64,000 bases of DNA from JABDJZ01 sp047619685 (GTDB lineage: Bacteria; Bacteroidota; Rhodothermia; Rhodothermales; UBA10348), in contig JBLHLC010000017.1 of NCBI GenBank assembly GCA_047619685.1, positions 19,795-83,794 of the forward strand. The letters are read 5' to 3'. The position numbers and the translations under genes are program-made. The notes beneath the pieces were generated by a model. It did no database searches. It was not told the origin of the DNA and worked only from the letters and a program-made list of their open reading frames with translations. Positions 34,501 to 42,608 of the stretch are shown here, in pieces; position 1 is the stretch's first letter; every line of letters starts with the position of its first letter.

Positions 34501-36345
34501 AGCCACACCCAGGAAGGTGCCGTCCGCCGAGAAGCCAAGTCCCTCCACATTCTCGATATCGAGGTCTGTGAGGTCTGTAGTTGCTCCGTTGGTCCTGTCG
34601 ATGAGAACCAGGCGGCTCTTCATCCCATCGTGGTTCAGGATGCCGTAGAACTTGCCGTCGTAGGTGTCGATGGCAATGTCATCCACATCATCCAACACCA
34701 CACCGTGAACGGTGATGGTCTCGACAACGACGTACGTAACACCGGGGCCGAACGCGTCCTGAATAGCCGCTCCCGTGGCAGGATCAACCTGAATGATCAC
34801 GTCGGTCAGGTTGGTGCGTCGCACGGAGGCATACATCTTCCCTGAGAAGGGATCCAGCGCCAGGCCGTCCACGTCGCCAAATTCAATGGTGCCCAAGGCG
34901 CCATCGCCGGAGCCGAACGCCCCGATTTCGGTGAAGGCACCTGTCGTCAGGTCGAGCTGGCCCAACCGGCCGGAGTCTGCCGCAAACAGAGTCTTGGTAG
35001 AGGGCTGGTACGTGATTGCTTCCAAGTGGACAGTTCCCGTAGCGCCAATGATGATCTCACCACCGGTTGCCGGGAGTTTGGTCAGCACATCGGCGGAAGG
35101 ACCATTGAAGTCGTTGTCCGCGACTACGTAACACAAGGCCGGCTCCTTGGCGGGCTTGTGCAGCTTGAAGCCGAAGTCATTGTAGTTGTCAACCTCGCCG
35201 AAGCCGTAGAAACTGGCGGTGTGGAGGTCGGTCGTGGTTAGAACAGCATAGTCGGGTAGCGTGGCGATGTCGACTCTCACCAGAAAATGTCCCTTCGCCG
35301 AGATCTCGAAGACGTAGTAGCCAGCCGGTCCGGAGAGTTCTTCACCCACAAGGATGTCGCCGCCGTCCAGCGTTCCGTCACCGTTGACGTCGCGAAAGAG
35401 GCTGAGCGTCGCACCCTGGAATCCGATGTCTCCGTTATCAAAGACGCCGTTGTAGTCCACATCCTCGAAGACGGTGCCGGTGATTTTGTTGATGGAGTCC
35501 GTAAGGCAGGCGATCGATTCGTAGTCGGAGCCGCCATTGGTGCCCAGGATCGCCCTGACCGTCGTAACGCCAGTGGTCTGGTTGATGACGACAACCTTTC
35601 TGTCTACGTCTCCGCGAACGCCAAGCAGCGTCCCGTCTGCGGAGAAGTCGAGGCCCTCGACGTTCTCCACATCCAGATCAGTCAGATCGGTGATCGCGCC
35701 GGTGGTCTTGTCGATGGCGACCAGGCGGCTCATGGTCCCGTCCTCGTTGACGATGCCGAACAGCCGTCCGTCCTGCGGGTCAATGGCAATGTCGTCGATG
35801 TCGTCCAGCGATATCGCGCCCGAGACGTAGGGCTGAATCGGGATGTACGTCTTCCCGGGGCCGAACGCATTTGCGACCGCGACGCCTGTCGTTGGGTCCA
35901 CCTGGATCAGCAGGTCTTCCTCTATCCGCCTGACTGCAGCGTAGAGCACGCCCGAGTAAGGCTCAAAGGCGAGTCCATCGATATCGCCGAAGAACTGATC
36001 GCCCAGGATGCCACTACCGGAGCCAAACTTCCCGATTTCGGTGAAGGCCCCCGTTGTCAGATCGAGTGTGCCGAAGCGACCGCTGTCGGCCGCGAATAGC
36101 ACCCCAGTGTCCGGCTGAAACGAAACGGCCTCCACGTATATAGTACCCGTCTCGCCAACGAAGTACTCTTGGGAGCCATCGAGGCGAAAGAGATAGTCTC
36201 CACCCAGGTTGGTGTTGTCTGAGACCAGGTAGCAGAGGGCATCGCCTCCAAATGCTGCAGCGTCAGCGACAGGCATCAGAAAGGACAGGAGGCCAGCCAG
36301 AAGCAAGGCTCTAATTCCGTCTAGGGCGGTTCGGCGCTCAATCAT
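31552..36345 (-). CDS. Giant surface protein: two propeller/SdrD_B units, DUF11, BNR-like propeller, T9SS domain
   Basis: 1597 residues from the ATG at 36343-36345, whose N-terminus (MIERRTALDGIRALLLAGLL) is a plausible signal peptide; an ATG at 36397-36399 would add 18 residues. Residues about 36-395 and 403-769 are two tandem units, each a propeller module followed by an SdrD_B-type domain. One DUF11 repeat follows (about 770-890). About 600 residues of sialidase/BNR-like repeats come next (VHISNDKGRSWPPF, VYSNDGG-type and SMDGGYSWTQLNS segments). The sorting-type domain ends SMTVTLLK. The divergent neighbour starts 520 bp away. The BNR part suggests ligand binding; no catalytic site was identified. 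Confidence 0.87.
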   Translation of the reverse strand: MIERRTALDGIRALLLAGLLSFLMPVADAAAFGGDALCYLVSDNTNLGGDYLFRLDGSQEYFVGETGTIYVEAVSFQPDTGVLFAADSGRFGTLDLTTGAFTEIGKFGSGSGILGDQFFGDIDGLAFEPYSGVLYAAVRRIEEDLLIQVDPTTGVAVANAFGPGKTYIPIQPYVSGAISLDDIDDIAIDPQDGRLFGIVNEDGTMSRLVAIDKTTGAITDLTDLDVENVEGLDFSADGTLLGVRGDVDRKVVVINQTTGVTTVRAILGTNGGSDYESIACLTDSINKITGTVFEDVDYNGVFDNGDIGFQGATLSLFRDVNGDGTLDGGDILVGEELSGPAGYYVFEISAKGHFLVRVDIATLPDYAVLTTTDLHTASFYGFGEVDNYNDFGFKLHKPAKEPALCYVVADNDFNGPSADVLTKLPATGGEIIIGATGTVHLEAITYQPSTKTLFAADSGRLGQLDLTTGAFTEIGAFGSGDGALGTIEFGDVDGLALDPFSGKMYASVRRTNLTDVIIQVDPATGAAIQDAFGPGVTYVVVETITVHGVVLDDVDDIAIDTYDGKFYGILNHDGMKSRLVLIDRTNGATTDLTDLDIENVEGLGFSADGTFLGVAGDADRAVVVIDPSTGQTTLRSPLGAGGNLDYEAIACLTDATNEISGTVFKDDNENGYLGYGEDGQAGVTVKLYRDVNGNGLVDTYDVFVASKTTAYDGTYKFHVSSLGDFVIATDLGTYPSGAQLTTDNVETATFTLYGQHDTGNDFGFICPPTGLIDLELTKEVNTSSPNVGDTVVFTITLVNAGPSDATGVVVRDIIPYGLEFEGAWTTQGDYDFMTGYWTVGSLDAGESVTLDINAAVSTSHTIENIAQVTFANETDVDSVPDNGIPEEDDQDNALVTARATATFTQADCTDMGTITALVYDPISDQLYAGTQTGGVHISNDKGRSWPPFLQTDNRVPISDIVVSKTGVIYVSTAGAGVFVSDTEGERWNNIGPTNAVFQDIDLLDNRQQIYAAGDGSVQFWDGMNWSRAGTNSNPFENKKVTTVAVDDVSGVAFAAAPGLGVYALVDGWWKPMSAGLPVGLVNTIHAVDGKVYAGTNTDGIYRLEGGIWNKFGYGLDDQPIQIISHGADGVLLAGTRENGAYYYDVSKDLWVNAQNLPVYTVTAVTSLTTGEIFAGTPGSGVFAFIDSNMDGTLDQWRHVAALVVNAVIQDLVKTETGELFAATYGYGVLYSNDGGQCWTRMNRGFENLYTYAIERNSAGTLFVGIWADGKGGVWRSDDNARSWQYLDLGNRQVLSLAIDPSNEDIMYAGVNLEWGSIYRSMDGGYSWTQLNSFGDPAWAVQVDPNNSNHVVAGTVGAGIWESYDMGESFSKTSGHYGLPTGAWDLHFGPHHGPYDGKLFAATPQGVYVKRNGAFELFGEGSEAYDVRTIAFMGDTIFAGTWGRGVLAYNAATGKWQDAGFGALPVLAFAVVESTQTLIIGTSGSGLFVGHGMANSSSTSTDTEEIAPDLPVGFGLESAYPNPFNPRTTIPFALPESSPVHLAVYDLLGRQVSVLVDGMMTAGNHEVSFEAGQVPSGTYLVRMRAGGQVQSMTVTLLK
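34036..36240 (-). repeat. Tandem duplication: propeller module plus SdrD_B, copies D1 and D2
   Basis: Two successive units of about 360-367 codons (36240-35161 and 35139-34036). Each contains a full propeller module (36240-35500 and 35139-34387) ending DYExIACLTD and an SdrD_B domain (NKITGTVFEDVDYNG; NEISGTVFKDDNENG) ending NDFGF. The pair is a clear internal duplication with many identical stretches such as LTTGAFTEIG and DLTDLDxENVEGL. Confidence 0.85.
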
Positions 36346-36399
36346 TTCATCAGTGGCGGGTAACCGGTCTCCCGGCAGCCGCGCGATAAGTGTGTACAT

Positions 36400-36784
36400 C
36401 GACTGGAATTAGATCTCCAACAACCGTGCCAGTCGCAAACAAATACATATAGAGATAAGACTGTAAATTATGTACCATATAAACGCAACAATCCCTTCCA
36501 GAGTAGGCCTCGGGAAGGGATTGTCATCACACGGGACGCGCCATGCGTGGCGCTGGACTTTGTCAGAACCTCTGAGAGTGCCGAAGGCCGGGTCAGCGGC
36601 CTCAGTGGCGCTCTTACTCGTGAAGGTGGGTTACCACGCCCGCCTTCCGAGTTGATGATGTCAAGGTGCGTGCCGAAACCGGAGGAGGGGCCTAAAACGC
36701 CCCGAACGGCCTCGGATCGGTCGGGATTGTTTCAATAGGAGACTCGATGGGTCCGATTTGGTCTCAAATCGAAACCCGTTATTG
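36400..36784. other. Divergent intergenic region with AT-rich block and hairpins
   Basis: No gene seen. 36435-36490 is unusually AT-rich for this genome and probably holds the promoter of the minus-strand surface gene. Perfect or near-perfect hairpins follow: 36489-36499 with 36513-36523 (11 bp, perfect), 36622-36630 with 36639-36647 (9 bp, one G-T pair), and 36754-36760 with 36765-36771 (7 bp, 4-nt loop). None has a strong T-run on either strand, so they may be leader structures or operators rather than terminators. Confidence 0.5.
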
Positions 36785-36814
36785 TTGACAAGGCTGGTGG
36801 AAATCGGGTACTTT
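36785..36814 (+). promoter_or_regulatory. Candidate promoter of the GAF/GGDEF-like gene
   Basis: TTGACA at 36785-36790 and TACTTT at 36809-36814 with an 18-bp spacer, 55 bp before the ATG at 36869. The -10 region continues as TACTTTGG, near the Bacteroidota TAnnTTTG motif. A 7-bp inverted repeat lies just upstream (36754-36771) and could be an operator. Confidence 0.45.
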
Positions 36815-36868
36815 GGCAAACCCCTCGTAAGTCTCAAACGCCCCCCTCCCCGAACCCCAGGCCGACGC

Positions 36869-38299
36869 ATGCTTCGCGTCCTATTTATCATTCTCGCTGT
36901 CGTCTCGATGGCGCTGGCGTTCGTCTTGAAAATTTCGTGGCTCTACCTCGTTTCGGCATTAATGCTGATCGCGGCCGCGATAATCCTCACTCTGGATACC
37001 AGAAAGAGACTGAGCCGCTCTGCAGTAGCCGGCTCACGAGCCGCATCCGTTCCTCAAGCCGCGCCACCGCGCGATGAATTGAAGGCACTCGGAATCATGG
37101 AGATTCGTCCAGTTGCCGCCGGTTCATCTAGAACGGCAACGGGTGCCCAGGTAGGCTTGGCGTTAGAGGGGAATACACCCGTGGCCGACCAGAAGAAACT
37201 GGCCGACACGACCGGGTCAACGTTGCTCGCCACCAAGACTCAGGATTCTGGGAATCCCCACAAGCCCATGACGGAAGCTCCCGGTGAGCCCAAAGAGAGC
37301 GGAATCGGATCCCCTACAGCCATGGATGCATCGTCCTTTCAGACCGGATCTTCTCGGCTTGGAGTTGTGCGCAAACGTGTCCGCACGCCCAAGATCATGG
37401 TTGAGGGTGTAGCCGACCATCTTCGCGGCGACGTAATTCTGTCCACCCTGCGTGCTTTGCGATCGGCGGTTGACGCGACATCGGTGACGCTTCTGAAGCA
37501 GGAACGCGATCCGGTTGGCTACACGGTCGAGGCTATCATTTCGCAGAATTCATTCGCCCGAAGCGGGGGACGTTTTGGTGTCGCCGAACTTTTCCTCAAC
37601 GCCGGAGGAGCCCAGGAGCCCGTGGTCTTGCGATGCAATGGTTCTGAGGGGTTCAACGCCCGCCGGTTGGGGTACTACCACGAGCCCATCGCCATACACA
37701 AGGTGGCCTTTGTCCCGCTGAACCGGGGTGGCGCCGCCTATCTGCTGGTCGCAGACAGCATGTCCGATCATGCATTCGGTGACGCGGATGCGCTCCGTAT
37801 GCTCCGCGAGTTCGGCCGCCTGGTCGGAGTGCTCATATCTGACCCCGACACCGATGTCGGCGCAGCCGAAGAGTCGTCGTTGCGGCCCAGGCGCGAGATC
37901 ATCGCTGAGGAAATGTCGGCGGCCCGTGGAGCCAGCCGGCCCTTGGCGCTCGCTCTGGTCTATCTGAACCGGGCGAACGCGCTCGTTGAAAACGACCGAC
38001 CATCTGCCGAATCCGCGTTGGAGTCCAGGCTTCATGCCGAGTCCGGCGGCGGGCGCGTCGAGCGTTTTGGAGAGCTGACCTACGGAATTCTAAAAACGGA
38101 CACGGCCGATCACGTCGCAGATTGGGCGTCCGGCCTGCAGGCCCGCTTCAATCTGGAGACCGATCAGCTTCGTGGCGGCATTAGCATTGGCATTGCCATG
38201 TTGGCCGATCGACATCGTGGTGCCGACTCTTTGCGAGCAGATGCCACCACCGCCCTCAGAGAGTCCTACGAAACGGGAGAGTGCATAATTCTTGAGTGA
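36869..38299 (+). CDS. Membrane protein with GAF-like and degenerate GGDEF-like domains
   Basis: 476 residues from ATG 36869, chosen because it starts two transmembrane helices at once (MLRVLFIILAVVSMALAF, then YLVSALMLIAAAIIL); a longer frame upstream has no support. Residues about 55-170 are low-complexity and probably disordered. Residues about 175-330 look like a GAF-type sensor (LRALRSAVDATSVTLL, HKVAFVPLNRGGAAYLLVAD). The C-terminal 120 residues end GGISIGIAML with A-rich helices as in GGDEF domains, but the GGDEF signature itself is absent, so cyclase activity is unlikely. Its stop overlaps deoB by 8 bp. Signalling role inferred, low certainty. Confidence 0.7.
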   Translation: MLRVLFIILAVVSMALAFVLKISWLYLVSALMLIAAAIILTLDTRKRLSRSAVAGSRAASVPQAAPPRDELKALGIMEIRPVAAGSSRTATGAQVGLALEGNTPVADQKKLADTTGSTLLATKTQDSGNPHKPMTEAPGEPKESGIGSPTAMDASSFQTGSSRLGVVRKRVRTPKIMVEGVADHLRGDVILSTLRALRSAVDATSVTLLKQERDPVGYTVEAIISQNSFARSGGRFGVAELFLNAGGAQEPVVLRCNGSEGFNARRLGYYHEPIAIHKVAFVPLNRGGAAYLLVADSMSDHAFGDADALRMLREFGRLVGVLISDPDTDVGAAEESSLRPRREIIAEEMSAARGASRPLALALVYLNRANALVENDRPSAESALESRLHAESGGGRVERFGELTYGILKTDTADHVADWASGLQARFNLETDQLRGGISIGIAMLADRHRGADSLRADATTALRESYETGECIILE

Positions 38300-39473
38300 G
38301 ACTCCGTTATTCGTGACCATCGTTCTGGATGGCGTCGGCGTTGGATCACAGCCCGACGCGGCGGACTATGGAGATGCGGGAAGCCACACTTTGGGACACG
38401 TCTGCGCTTCCGAGCGTCCGCACCTGCCAAATCTGGCCTCAATGGGCCTGGGTCTCATAGAGCCACTTTCCGGAGTGGAGACGGTCGAATCCCCGAATTC
38501 CAGTTGGGGTCGAATGCAGGAACGCTCGGCTGGGAAGGATTCCACTACGGGTCATTGGGAGTTGGCCGGACTACATCTCCGTGAGCCGTTCCCCACCTAT
38601 CCAGCGGGGTTTCCCGATGACCTGATTTCTCGATTCCTCCAGGAAACCGGGGTTTTTGGGGTTTTGGGCAACGAGGTCGCCTCGGGCACAGATATCCTGG
38701 ACAAACTGGGGGAGGAACACGTCCTCACCGGGTTGCCAATCGTGTACACGTCGGCAGATTCGGTATTTCAGGTGGCGGCGCACGTGGACCGGGTACCCCT
38801 CGAAGTCTTGTATGCGTGGTGTCAAACGTGTCGAGACACCGTATGTACCGGTGAGCACGCCGTCGGCCGGGTCATTGCGCGCCCCTTCACCGGGCCTATC
38901 GGCGCATTCACGAGGCTGTCCGACAAGCGCAAGGACTTCGCGCTTCCGCCTTGGGAGCCGGCACTGCAACAGCGGCTCCAAAAACGGGGCGTGCGAACGG
39001 TCTCCGTCGGGAAAGTCTCAGACCTCTTCGCGGGTGTTGGTTTTGACGAGACCCACAAGACGGGCCGCAACGAACGGGGCCTCAGCATACTCATCGAACG
39101 CATTCGGGCCTGGGACGGATCGCCGACTTTTGTGTGGGTGAACCTGATAGACTTTGACCAGGAATACGGTCATCGCAACGATCCTCATGGATTTGCTCTC
39201 AGCCTGGAAGAGTTCGACAGGGCGCTTCCGGCCATTCAAGCAGCACTTCCTCCGGGTGCCGCGCTGCTGATCACCGCGGATCACGGCAACGACCCGACGT
39301 ACCCGGGCACGGATCACACAAGAGAGTTTGTGCCGATTCTGTTCCAGGACGGCCGGGCCGGTCGAAACCTGGGAATTCGGACGTCCTTCGCGGATCACGC
39401 CGCCACGGTACTCGACTGGTTTGGCGAGGCGAATCTTCCCGGTGTACCATTCCGAACCGCTCCCACTTCCTAA
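38292..39473 (+). CDS. deoB: Phosphopentomutase
   Basis: Interconverts ribose- or deoxyribose-1-phosphate and the 5-phosphates in nucleoside salvage. The 393-residue protein is of the alkaline-phosphatase superfamily. The metal sites are visible as VLDGVGVGSQPDAADYGD near the start, GKDSTTGHWELAG (with the catalytic Thr), LIDFDQEYGHRND and ITADHGNDPTYPGTDHTRE. The start is TTG at 38292, inside the previous gene's end; no ATG is near and the next in-frame alternative would cut the first strand. It is followed after 43 bp by two EutN/CcmL genes. Confidence 0.93.
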   Translation: MSETPLFVTIVLDGVGVGSQPDAADYGDAGSHTLGHVCASERPHLPNLASMGLGLIEPLSGVETVESPNSSWGRMQERSAGKDSTTGHWELAGLHLREPFPTYPAGFPDDLISRFLQETGVFGVLGNEVASGTDILDKLGEEHVLTGLPIVYTSADSVFQVAAHVDRVPLEVLYAWCQTCRDTVCTGEHAVGRVIARPFTGPIGAFTRLSDKRKDFALPPWEPALQQRLQKRGVRTVSVGKVSDLFAGVGFDETHKTGRNERGLSILIERIRAWDGSPTFVWVNLIDFDQEYGHRNDPHGFALSLEEFDRALPAIQAALPPGAALLITADHGNDPTYPGTDHTREFVPILFQDGRAGRNLGIRTSFADHAATVLDWFGEANLPGVPFRTAPTS

Positions 39474-39516
39474 ATTGCTCCCGCAGGGCTATTGTCCTAC
39501 AAACAAAGAGAATGGA

Positions 39517-39786
39517 ATGACGCTGGGCAAGGTTGTTGGTACGGTTTGGGCGACCAGAAAGGACGAGCAGTTGGTAGGCCTCACGCTGCTGATCGTCAGG
39601 GAACTGGCGTTGGATGGCGAATTGAAGGACAAGTTCGTGGTCGCCGTGGACAGCGTCGGGGCCGGCGTTGGTGAGGTCGTGCTTTTCGTACAGGGCTCCA
39701 GCGCTCGCCAGACTGAAGCCACCAAGAACAAGCCCGTAGACGCAGTCATCACCGCGATAGTGGACTCGATGGACCCCAAGAATTGA
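39517..39786 (+). CDS. EutN/CcmL-type microcompartment vertex protein 1
   Basis: 89 residues of the EutN/CcmL family, whose pentamers cap the vertices of bacterial microcompartments. The family core is plain: LGKVVGTVWATRKDEQLVGL, LLIVREL, VVAVDSVGAGVGEVVLFVQGSSAR and a final VDAVITAIVDSM. The start is ATG 39517. It overlaps the second EutN-type gene by 4 bp. No hexameric shell protein (BMC domain) occurs in this window, so either the shell genes are elsewhere or the protein has been recruited for another role. Confidence 0.9.
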   Translation: MTLGKVVGTVWATRKDEQLVGLTLLIVRELALDGELKDKFVVAVDSVGAGVGEVVLFVQGSSARQTEATKNKPVDAVITAIVDSMDPKN

Positions 39787-40076
39787 ACCTGGGTCGAGTC
39801 ATAGGACGGGTGTGGGCAACCAGGAAAACAGAAACGCTTGAGGGTAGACGCATGCTGCTGGTTCAACCGCTGGCATTTGACCGCACCGAAGCGGGCGATC
39901 CTCTCATCGCGCTGGACACCGTTGATTCGGGAGAAGGCGACCACGTCATCTACGTATCCTCGATGGAAGCCACCATCCCCTTTCGGCCCGCGCTAACGCC
40001 CACAGACGCCACGATTGTGGGCGTGGTAGACCGGATAGACCTGGTCTCAGGTAGCTGGAGATCCGGGCCCATCTGA
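39783..40076 (+). CDS. EutN/CcmL-type microcompartment vertex protein 2
   Basis: 97 residues, paralogous to the preceding gene: NLGRVIGRVWATRKTETLEG, RMLLVQPL, IALDTVDSGEGDHVIYVSSMEA and IVGVVDRID. It starts with TTG at 39783 overlapping the previous stop (TTGA), so the two are translated together. Compared with copy 1 it carries an extra 10-residue tail (SGSWRSGPI). Two unequal vertex proteins side by side are typical of microcompartment loci. It converges with pcm, 13 bp away. Confidence 0.88.
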   Translation: MNLGRVIGRVWATRKTETLEGRRMLLVQPLAFDRTEAGDPLIALDTVDSGEGDHVIYVSSMEATIPFRPALTPTDATIVGVVDRIDLVSGSWRSGPI

Positions 40077-40089
40077 CCAGACGGCTGGC

Positions 40090-40752
40090 TCAGTCCGGTA
40101 TAAGGGGGACAAAATTGAAGCCGTCGTACTCCTCCTTCTCGAACGTCGACTCGCCGGTGCGAACGATCCGGTGCATGACCTGCCCATTCGATCCGCCCAC
40201 GGGGATCACGAGTCTGCCGCCAGCCTTCAAGCCCTCCGGCATTCGGAGTTGGTCAAGCAATGGCCGCGGAATATCCAGGGCTCCTGCCGTGACTATGATC
40301 CCATCAAACGGGGCCATGGAGTCCCAGCCCTTCGTCCCATCGCCCAAGCGGACGTTGGCCCGAATGTTCAGGTCCCGCAGGAGCGTGCGGGTCCGGTCGT
40401 ACAGCGGCCGAAGCCGTTCTATGGTGAAGAGTAGAACCCCCATCTGGCAGAGTATCGCCGCCTGATAACCACTGCCGGTTCCAATCTCCAGGATGCGTTC
40501 CCCAGCCCGGGGCGCAAGCATTTCCGTCTGGTAGGCCACGGTGAATGGCTGAGAAATGGTCTGAGACAGTCCTATGGGCAGTGCTTCATCCTCGTAGGCT
40601 CTCAGTTCCAGGGCTTGGTCCATGAAGAGGTGACGCGGCACATCTCCCACGGCTCTGAGAACGGCTTCGTCCCGAATGCCTTTCTCTCGAAGGAAATCAA
40701 CCAGACTGGCGCGCTGCCGCCGAAAGCGATTTCGGGGATCAGGCTCAGGCAT
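40090..40752 (-). CDS. pcm: Protein-L-isoaspartate O-methyltransferase
   Basis: SAM-dependent repair of isoaspartyl residues in damaged proteins. 220 residues with the family blocks VPRHLFMDQA, SQTISQPFTVAYQTEML (substrate loop), the SAM motif ILEIGTGSGYQAAIL, and GDGTKGWDSMAPFDGIIVTAGA. The length is standard. Its ATG lies within the end of cdaA (8-bp overlap), so they are cotranscribed. Cytoplasmic. No odd feature. Confidence 0.95.
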   Translation of the reverse strand: MPEPDPRNRFRRQRASLVDFLREKGIRDEAVLRAVGDVPRHLFMDQALELRAYEDEALPIGLSQTISQPFTVAYQTEMLAPRAGERILEIGTGSGYQAAILCQMGVLLFTIERLRPLYDRTRTLLRDLNIRANVRLGDGTKGWDSMAPFDGIIVTAGALDIPRPLLDQLRMPEGLKAGGRLVIPVGGSNGQVMHRIVRTGESTFEKEEYDGFNFVPLIPD

Positions 40753-41539
40753 CAGCGGGCTCTTCTGGTGTGGCGAGTTGGGGGCTCAGGGCGTCAAACA
40801 ACATCTGACGGAGCCGCCCGGTGGATACGCCGGATTCCAGCTTACCCTCCTGCGACACCGAAACCCGCCCGGTCTCTTCCGATACAACTACGACGATGGC
40901 ATCCGTTTCTTCGGTCAGGCCGATGGCCGCGCGGTGACGGAGGCCCAGATCGGACCCGATGTTCATGCTTGCCGACACAGGAAGGATGCATCGGGCCGCC
41001 TCAATCCGACCGTTACGGACAATGACCGCGCCGTCATGCAACGGGTTCTGGGCGTAGAAAATGGTCAGGAGCAGGTCTCGGGTAATGAAGGCGTGGAGTT
41101 GGGCACCCGTCTCGATGTATCCCCTCAGGCCCGCATTTCGCTCGAACGCAATGAGTGCTCCAATCTTGCGGTCACTCATTTCACTGATGGCCTCGACAAT
41201 AGTCGATATGCGCCCCTCCTGGGCAGGCGACGCCATCAGTCGGCGGACCAGAGGGTTTTGGCCCACGCGTAGGAGGAGTCGACGGATTTCCGGCTGGAAA
41301 AGGATGATCACCGCAAGCACGAAGACATTGCTTATGGCACCAAACAGCGCGCGCAGCATTGTCATATTTGCCGCGGTCACCAGCACCTGGATCAGGTAAA
41401 GCGCAAGAATGCCGACGAAAATCTGTACGGCAATCGTACCTCTCATCCACTGATAGAGCATGTACAAAATCCACGCAACGAGGCCGATCTCAATCAGATC
41501 AACTACGCGGATCGGTATGACCCAGTCAAAGACGGTCAA
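40745..41539 (-). CDS. cdaA: Diadenylate cyclase CdaA
   Basis: Makes cyclic di-AMP from two ATP, controlling osmolyte and cell-wall homeostasis. 264 residues: three N-terminal transmembrane helices (about 12-31, 36-56, 66-83) and the DAC domain, with the active-site motifs DGA (169-171, NPLHDGAVIV) and RHR (201-203, LGLRHRAAIG). The start is a TTG at 41537-41539; the N-terminus (TVFDWVIPIRVVDLIEIG) matches the usual family start. It is probably in an operon with pcm, and perhaps folP 54 bp upstream. In many bacteria a YbbR regulator follows; not here. Confidence 0.95.
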   Translation of the reverse strand: MTVFDWVIPIRVVDLIEIGLVAWILYMLYQWMRGTIAVQIFVGILALYLIQVLVTAANMTMLRALFGAISNVFVLAVIILFQPEIRRLLLRVGQNPLVRRLMASPAQEGRISTIVEAISEMSDRKIGALIAFERNAGLRGYIETGAQLHAFITRDLLLTIFYAQNPLHDGAVIVRNGRIEAARCILPVSASMNIGSDLGLRHRAAIGLTEETDAIVVVVSEETGRVSVSQEGKLESGVSTGRLRQMLFDALSPQLATPEEPADA

Positions 41540-41593
41540 TGCAAGCTCAAATCAGAGGACTGGTCTGCGGCGGACGGATTCATAATACGCATT

Positions 41594-42478
41594 TCAGGCC
41601 CCGCCCCGCACCCTCAGCCCGGCGGCCTTTCGCATTACCCGGAGCATTTGGGCCGTGGCCTTCACGTCGTGCGTCCTCACGATGGAGGCTCCGCGCATCA
41701 CGGCGACTGCCGTCGCACCCAGAGAGCCGTAGAGCCGCTCATCGACGGGAGCCGCATCCGCAGTCAGTGAAACAGCGGCACCGACAGAGGACTTGCGAGA
41801 GACGCCGATCATGACCGGATGCCCAAGGGCGATAAACCGGTCGATCTGATCGATGAGCCGGAAGTTGTCGGCCACAGATTTGCCGAATCCAAAGCCTGGG
41901 TCCAGAAGGATACTCGTTACCCCTGCCTCCACGGCGGTGGCTGCCGCCGTTCGCAGAAACGTGGCTACCTCTCCCGCAACGTTCTCGTGGCTCACAGCGT
42001 GTGGCATGCCCCCGACTTCCCCTACCGAATGCATCAAGGCCAGGGCTGCACCTGCATGGGCAGCAAGTTTGGCGAGCCCCGGGTCGTGGCGGAGCCCCGT
42101 GATGTCGTTTATGAGATGCACGCCTTCGTCAAGCACACGCTCAGCAACCTCCGAGCGGTATGTGTCCACTGAGACAACCACCCGGGGCAGTTCTCGAACG
42201 ATGCGGCGAATAACCGGAAGAACCCGCTCAAGCTCTGTCTCGGCGCTCACAGGCTCGGCTCCTGCCCCATAGACCGTCCCGGCAGGTCGGGAGGACGCCC
42301 CGCCAACGTCAATAAAAAGTGCGCCCTCGGCTTCCATGACCCGAGCTCGCTCAAGCGCCAGCCCCACATCCAGATACTGTCCGCCATCCGAAAAGGAGTC
42401 TGGGGTCACGTTCAGAACGCCCATGACGTGCGTCGAGCCAGGCAAGCAGTTCACTTGTCGCCCCCGCATCTCCAGCAT
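41594..42478 (-). CDS. folP: Dihydropteroate synthase
   Basis: Joins 6-hydroxymethyl-dihydropterin diphosphate with p-aminobenzoate in folate synthesis; target of sulfonamides. The 294 residues run from the ATG at 42476-42478; a longer frame upstream is antisense to the next gene's leader. Family motifs are HVMGVLNVTPDSFSDGG, IDVGGASSRPAG, ISVDTYRS-type VVVSVDTYRS, LINDITGL, LDPGFGFGKS and IGVSRKSSVG. FolP precedes cdaA on the same strand, an association seen in several Bacteroidota. Confident. Confidence 0.95.
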   Translation of the reverse strand: MLEMRGRQVNCLPGSTHVMGVLNVTPDSFSDGGQYLDVGLALERARVMEAEGALFIDVGGASSRPAGTVYGAGAEPVSAETELERVLPVIRRIVRELPRVVVSVDTYRSEVAERVLDEGVHLINDITGLRHDPGLAKLAAHAGAALALMHSVGEVGGMPHAVSHENVAGEVATFLRTAAATAVEAGVTSILLDPGFGFGKSVADNFRLIDQIDRFIALGHPVMIGVSRKSSVGAAVSLTADAAPVDERLYGSLGATAVAVMRGASIVRTHDVKATAQMLRVMRKAAGLRVRGGA

Positions 42479-42608
42479 AAATGGGTCCTGAATCACCTTC
42501 CAACCTACAATTTTTAGTCCGGGAGCCTGATTCAGGTAGACCCATCGCCGTTTGTGCGGTTTCTTGCTGTCCCACGAAAAACCCGCGTTCCGCCGCGGGT
42601 CAACCCGT

